Origin: Candidatus Lernaella stagnicola | GTDB taxonomy: Bacteria; Lernaellota; Lernaellaia; Lernaellales; Lernaellaceae | DNA: 64,000 nt | Assembly: GCA_030765525.1 (NCBI GenBank) | Contig: JAVCCK010000002.1 | Span: 1-64,000 of the forward strand | Direction: 5' to 3' | Part shown: piece by piece, positions 60,069-64,000 of the stretch | How the letters are laid out: each line of letters opens with the position of its first letter | Numbering within the stretch: the stretch's first letter is position 1 | Made by a program: the position numbers and the translations under genes | The notes under the pieces: model-generated | The model's input: only the letters and a program-made list of their open reading frames with translations | What the model was told of the DNA's origin: nothing | Database searches by the model: none

Positions 60069-61526
60069 TCACTTCGCGGCTGAATCCGCCGGCGAGCGCC
60101 GCAGATACTTCCACGTCAGCGCCCTTATCGTGCTGGAGAGCACGACCGACGCGAATCCCCAATAGGCGCGCAAGCGAACCGGTTGTCGAATGATTCGATA
60201 CAAAACGCGGAACCAGTAGGTCGGCCGCAGATAGGTCGAGACCATGAAGGTCATGGCCGCGCGCTCCACCTCTTTGCTGGTCAGGTGATAGGTCGGCATC
60301 GGCGGCGCGAAGGGGTTGTGGTTGGTTTCCTGGAAGGTGGCCGGGTCAAAGAATCCTTCCCGGGTCACCAAGTCGGCGAAAGTAGTTTTCGGTTGCGGCC
60401 GGTAATAGATGACGATCGAAATATCGAGGTTCAACTTGCGCACGAAAGCGAAGGTTTGTTTTAACGTCTCCCGGCTTTCCCACGGGAAGCCCAGCATGAA
60501 ATTGCCGGTCGTGAACACGCCGCGCTTTTGCAGGTGCTCGTTCAACATCAGGGCTTTGTCCAGACTGTAACGCTTCGGCATCTTGTCGAGAATTTCACGC
60601 GCGCCGGATTCGTAGCCCAGGTAAAGGGTATTCAGGCCGCAGTCGATCATCGCGTCGGCTAACTCGATGTCCATGAAGTGAATGGAGGTTTGCGTCGTCC
60701 ACTTCATGCCGAATTTTTCTTCGCGCATGCGGCGGTAAATCGTCATGGCGCGGTCGCGGTCGGTGTTGAGTTCTTCGTCTTGGAAGAAGAGGAAATTGAC
60801 GCGGAGCTTGTTGCGCAATTCGCGGATTTCTTCGATGACGTTTTCGGGCGAACGGCCGTGCCAGACGCCGTGCCACATGACGGGGCTAGCGCAGAAACCG
60901 CAACTCATATTGCAGCCCCGCGACGTGACAACCGGCAGCGAACGGTCCTTGGCCTGATTGCTGGAAAGAAAACCGACACGCATCATGTCCGGCCGCGAAA
61001 AACGGCGATCCGGGAAGGGCAGCGAATCCAGATCGCTGATTCTCTCGCGCTTCGGGCCTTCGCGAACCGCGCCCTCATCCAACCAAGCGGTGCCGGCGAT
61101 CCCGCGCAAGTCTTCGCCTCGTCCGAGCCGGTCGACGATCTCGCGCAGCGTGTTCTCCCCTTCGCCAAGGACGGCCAGGTCGATTTCGTCGTGCTTGACG
61201 ATCTCGGGAAACGGGGTCGGGTAATACCCGCCGCAAACGATCGTGGCCCCGGTTCGCGCCTTGATCGCGGTGGATAATTCCAGCGATTTGCTGATATTCG
61301 CCGTCGTGATGGTCAGGCCGACGACCTCCGGCCGGAAACGTTCGACCCGGTCGACTACCTCGGCGTCGGCCATCCGGTGGAGCATCTGATCGATGATTTC
61401 CACTTCGTGTCCGTCCCGCAACAGCACCGCCGACAGGTAGCCGAGGTTCACCAATTCGAGCTGAAAGACCTCGCTGTAAAGCAAGAATTCCTTGTTGGCC
61501 AACGCGTTGATCAGGACGATTTTCAT
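60069..61526 (-). CDS. B12-binding-domain radical SAM protein (10)
   Basis: 485 residues. MKIVLINALANKEFLLYSEV, VVGLTITTANISKSLELS, TIVCGGYYPTPFPEIVKHD and LAVLGEGENTLREIV make the cobalamin-like domain. CNMSCGFC is at 205-212, with FLFFQDEELNTDRDRAMTIY and MLGFPWESRETLKQTFAFV. The C-terminus (YLRPTYWFRVLYRIIRQPVR) is basic-hydrophobic. A single-gene minus unit that converges on the tandem paralogues and diverges from the gene at 61841. Confidence 0.9.
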   Translation of the reverse strand: MKIVLINALANKEFLLYSEVFQLELVNLGYLSAVLLRDGHEVEIIDQMLHRMADAEVVDRVERFRPEVVGLTITTANISKSLELSTAIKARTGATIVCGGYYPTPFPEIVKHDEIDLAVLGEGENTLREIVDRLGRGEDLRGIAGTAWLDEGAVREGPKRERISDLDSLPFPDRRFSRPDMMRVGFLSSNQAKDRSLPVVTSRGCNMSCGFCASPVMWHGVWHGRSPENVIEEIRELRNKLRVNFLFFQDEELNTDRDRAMTIYRRMREEKFGMKWTTQTSIHFMDIELADAMIDCGLNTLYLGYESGAREILDKMPKRYSLDKALMLNEHLQKRGVFTTGNFMLGFPWESRETLKQTFAFVRKLNLDISIVIYYRPQPKTTFADLVTREGFFDPATFQETNHNPFAPPMPTYHLTSKEVERAAMTFMVSTYLRPTYWFRVLYRIIRQPVRLRAYWGFASVVLSSTIRALTWKYLRRSPADSAAK

Positions 61527-61840
61527 CTTGAGTCGTACCCTTGTTCGAAGTCGTCAATCCGGTGCGGACGGGACAAAACCCTAGCAATTCGACGTTTCGC
61601 ATTTCAACCCATTTCGGCATTGAAAGCAACATTCAACTTCTTGGATTCACCGCGCGACGAGGCAAGAGACGAGGGCGACGGCGGCCGGTAAAGTTAACGA
61701 CGATCTGATTTTTGCGAATCAGACGACCGCTTCGCGCCTCCCGTCCGGCTGTTTCACTTGCGGTTGCTCCGGCCCTTACCTAAGATGGACCGTCACCGGC
61801 GAATCATCCGCCGAATGAACTTCGGAAAACGATCTGCACA
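61527..61840. other. Divergent intergenic region with a 7-bp dyad
   Basis: 314 bp between two divergent radical SAM genes. The one clear structure is TCTGATT-N6-AATCAGA at 61704-61723, a perfect inverted repeat that could be an operator or small hairpin. No convincing -35/-10 pair and no ORF with coding signs were found. Confidence 0.4.
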
Positions 61841-63307
61841 ATGAAAATAGTCCTGATCAACCCAAACAACGGCGGCCGACATCCATTGATGGAACCGATC
61901 CCGCCGTTCTCGCTGGCCGCGTTGGCCGCGATCGCCAAAGGTCGCGGACACGAGGTCGAGGTGTGGGACCAGTTCGCCACGCGCGAGGACGAGCGCTCCC
62001 TGGTAAGCCGGTTGACGGCGGCGGCGGCCGACATGGTCGGCATCACCTCCCTGACCCCCGCATACCCGACGGCCCGTCGCATTCTGAAGCAATACCGGGA
62101 CGGCGGCGGCCGCGGCATGACCGTCCTCGGCGGTGTTCACCCCACGATTTTTCACCGCGAGATCCTCGCTGAAAAGGCCGCTGATGGTATCGTGCGACGC
62201 GAGGGCGAAACGCCTTTCGCCGAACTGCTCGCTGCCGTGGAAACTAAGTCGCCACTCACGAACGTCGCCGGATTGAGTTTTCGCGACGGCGACGAAATCG
62301 TGGTGAATCCGGACCACGAACAGGTCGCCGATTTGACGAGCCTGCCCTTCCCGGCCTGGGAATGTTTGACCGACGGGTTGGACGTTTACGCCGAGGCGCC
62401 GACGCTCGGTTTGTTCGGGCGCACGTTGCCGATTCTCGCATCGCGCGGGTGCCCCATGCGATGTACCTTTTGCGGTCAGGAGATTTTTCATAAGGGCGTG
62501 CGAACCCGGCCGGTGGAACATGTGCTGGAGGAAGTTCGGTTTCTCCAGTCAGAGTTCCGAATTCGCAATTTCGTTTTTCTCGACGCCAACTTTCCCACAC
62601 GTCGCGCCGACGGCATCGCCTTCTGCAACGCCATGCGCGAGTCGGGATTGCATCGCGATTTGCATTGGTCGGCCGAGTTGGCCGTCAGCCTGGCGGACCG
62701 CGAACTGATCTTCGAAATGGCGAGCGCGGGGTGCACCAACCTGGAATTCGGTTTCGAAGTCGGCGACGCGAAAGTTTTGAAGGAAACGCGCAAGGGCACG
62801 ACGCTCGAACAGGCTTACCACGTCGCGCGCTGGGCCCGCGAAGCCGGGATTCACGTCTTCGGGCTGTTCATGATCGGTTTGCCGGGCGAGAACACGAGTC
62901 ACCTGCGCCGCACGTTTCGAGTGGCGAAACGACTGGATTGCGACATGGCGAAATTCAACGTCGCCATTCCGTACCCCGGCTGCGAATTATTCGAACGCCA
63001 TCGGGAAGAACTGATGCGCGACTTCGACCCCGAAACCTATTGCGCTTGGTTTCGATCTTCGGACAAACAGCGCCGCGTCACCGTCGTGCCCGGCGGCATG
63101 AGCGCGACCACCTTGTTGTTGTGGCAACGGTTGATGATGTTCGCCTACTATTTACGGCCGCGGATGATCGCCCGGCACTTGCGCCGTCGTTCGTTGCGGA
63201 TGAGTCACATGCGCACCGGTTTCGGATTCCTGCTCCGCGATCTCGCGAGCGCCGCGTGGGCTTGGTTTCGCGCAAAACTCGCATCACCGTGGAAGTCTCC
63301 GACATGA
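61841..63307 (+). CDS. B12-binding-domain radical SAM protein (11)
   Basis: 488 residues. MKIVLINPNNGGRHPLMEPI, PFSLAALAAIAKGRGHEVEV, MVGITSLTPAYPTARRIL, MTVLGGVHPTIFHREILAEK form the cobalamin-like domain. CPMRCTFC is at 204-211, followed by FVFLDANFPTRRADGIAFC and MIGLPGENTSHLRRTFRVA. The segment DMAKFNVAIPYPGCELFERH matches the enzyme at 39244 (DFAKFNRAIPYPGS), so these two are sister enzymes separated by 22 kb. The stop overlaps the next start by 4 nt. Confidence 0.9.
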   Translation: MKIVLINPNNGGRHPLMEPIPPFSLAALAAIAKGRGHEVEVWDQFATREDERSLVSRLTAAAADMVGITSLTPAYPTARRILKQYRDGGGRGMTVLGGVHPTIFHREILAEKAADGIVRREGETPFAELLAAVETKSPLTNVAGLSFRDGDEIVVNPDHEQVADLTSLPFPAWECLTDGLDVYAEAPTLGLFGRTLPILASRGCPMRCTFCGQEIFHKGVRTRPVEHVLEEVRFLQSEFRIRNFVFLDANFPTRRADGIAFCNAMRESGLHRDLHWSAELAVSLADRELIFEMASAGCTNLEFGFEVGDAKVLKETRKGTTLEQAYHVARWAREAGIHVFGLFMIGLPGENTSHLRRTFRVAKRLDCDMAKFNVAIPYPGCELFERHREELMRDFDPETYCAWFRSSDKQRRVTVVPGGMSATTLLLWQRLMMFAYYLRPRMIARHLRRRSLRMSHMRTGFGFLLRDLASAAWAWFRAKLASPWKSPT

Positions 63308-64000
63308 GCGTCCAAGCGAAAACCTGGGACGTGATTGTCGTGGGTGGCGGTCCCGCCGGCGCGGTGGTCGCACGCCGGCTTGCCGAACGTGGCATCGCCG
63401 TCGCCCTCTTCGATCACAGCCATCCGCGCTTCAAACCGTGTTCCGGTTTCCTCAGCCATGACGTTGCGCCATTCGAACCGGTTGTCGCGGAATTCACCGA
63501 TCGGGAGGAGTTTGTCGGTGACCGCCGTTACACGGCGCCAAACGGCAAGTCCTTCGTCGTGCCGGGCAAGCTCGCGGCAACTCAGTTTGACTTGGTGGAT
63601 CGCGCGCAATTCGATTGGTTTTTGTTACAGCGGGCCATCGCCGCGGGCGCCCGGTGGGTCAAGCAGCGTGTCAAAAGCCTCCGGCGCGACGGCAAGCAGT
63701 GGATTGTCACCTCCGAAGAAGGCGAGCAGCGGGCCGACTTCCTTATCGGAGCCGACGGCGCCGGCAGCGTCGTACGACGCGAACTTCTGGGAAAGTTCAA
63801 TCCCCGCGATCTCATTGCGGGAGCGGGTCGCCGGTACCCGGATGTTCGCCCTGCCGAATTGGACACGATCTTTCTGCCCGAAGGCGGCATCGTATTTCGC
63901 TTGCCGGGCAGAGATTTCGCGCAACTCGTCCTCGCGCGCCGCGCGGATCGCGCCGTCGGGCTAACAAAGCGGTTGGCGGCCTTCGCGGCAAAGTATGCGA
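63304..64000 (+). CDS. FAD-dependent geranylgeranyl-reductase-like oxidoreductase (partial)
   Basis: At least 232 residues, cut by the right edge. The dinucleotide-binding start DVIVVGGGPAGAVVARRLAE, FKPCSGFLSHDV (the KPCGG-like block of geranylgeranyl reductases), FDLVDRAQFDWFLLQRAIAA and ADFLIGADGAGSVVRREL are typical. Relatives saturate isoprenoid chains of archaeal lipids, chlorophyll phytyl or menaquinone. The ATGA overlap with the preceding radical SAM gene implies a joint pathway and hints that the radical SAM substrates may be lipids or isoprenoids. Final specificity domain is missing from the window. Confidence 0.88.
   Translation, partial: MSVQAKTWDVIVVGGGPAGAVVARRLAERGIAVALFDHSHPRFKPCSGFLSHDVAPFEPVVAEFTDREEFVGDRRYTAPNGKSFVVPGKLAATQFDLVDRAQFDWFLLQRAIAAGARWVKQRVKSLRRDGKQWIVTSEEGEQRADFLIGADGAGSVVRRELLGKFNPRDLIAGAGRRYPDVRPAELDTIFLPEGGIVFRLPGRDFAQLVLARRADRAVGLTKRLAAFAAKYA

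Overview
The window is high-GC bacterial chromosome from an apparently anaerobic, Gram-negative lineage. Evidence for this is TolC/HlyD envelope genes, several lipoproteins with clear lipoboxes, sigma-54 regulators, and an anaerobe-type Mrp/NifX ('orange protein'-like) locus. Secreted proteins with long Asp tracts ending in Ser-Gly-Cys-Gly-Cys, together with the gene content, suggest a deltaproteobacterial-grade or candidate-phylum organism. That placement is inference. No rRNA, tRNA, CRISPR array, insertion sequence or phage gene was seen.

Layout. 0-18.8 kb: a secreted propeller-like protein running off the left edge, an NtrX-like regulator coupled to ispG, then surface proteins with poly-Asp tracts (a DNRLRE-like protein with eight Cys-rich repeats, a glycerophosphodiesterase, a CBM9-like protein and lipoproteins). 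Among them lies an unusual fusion of a TAXI-type periplasmic binding domain to an ion-channel pore and an RCK module. DUF1846, MscS and CorA genes follow.

18.8-28.7 kb: a minus-strand locus resembling the sigma-54-controlled ORP (orange protein) gene set of Desulfovibrio. It holds two NifX-like proteins, a DUF5320 protein, a double Mrp/MinD-ferredoxin ATPase, VKOR-DsbA, thiamine pyrophosphokinase, a thiamine-binding protein, a ferredoxin, a COG0731 radical SAM enzyme and DUF169. A -24/-12 promoter and two related dyads with enhancer-like spacing lie between this set and its adjacent PAS-AAA+-Fis activator gene.

28.9-38.1 kb: a GH13 hydrolase, a MarR/methyltransferase pair, and a TetR-controlled efflux operon (TolC, TetR, HlyD, two ABC-2 permeases, no ATPase). 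A perfect 18-bp palindrome overlaps the operon's promoter.

38.3-64 kb: a region dominated by radical SAM enzymes. One follows an SGNH hydrolase. After a stretch of lipoproteins, a pentaheme cytochrome, an FGE-domain protein and a GT39-like membrane glycosyltransferase come eleven consecutive radical SAM genes (46.9-63.3 kb). Ten of these have an N-terminal cobalamin-binding-like domain and one is SPASM-type. They lie in several tightly overlapping transcription units, and the last is coupled to a geranylgeranyl-reductase-like flavoprotein cut by the right edge. This array, the ligand-binding/channel fusion and the Asp-rich Cys-terminal proteins are the best candidates for undescribed biology.
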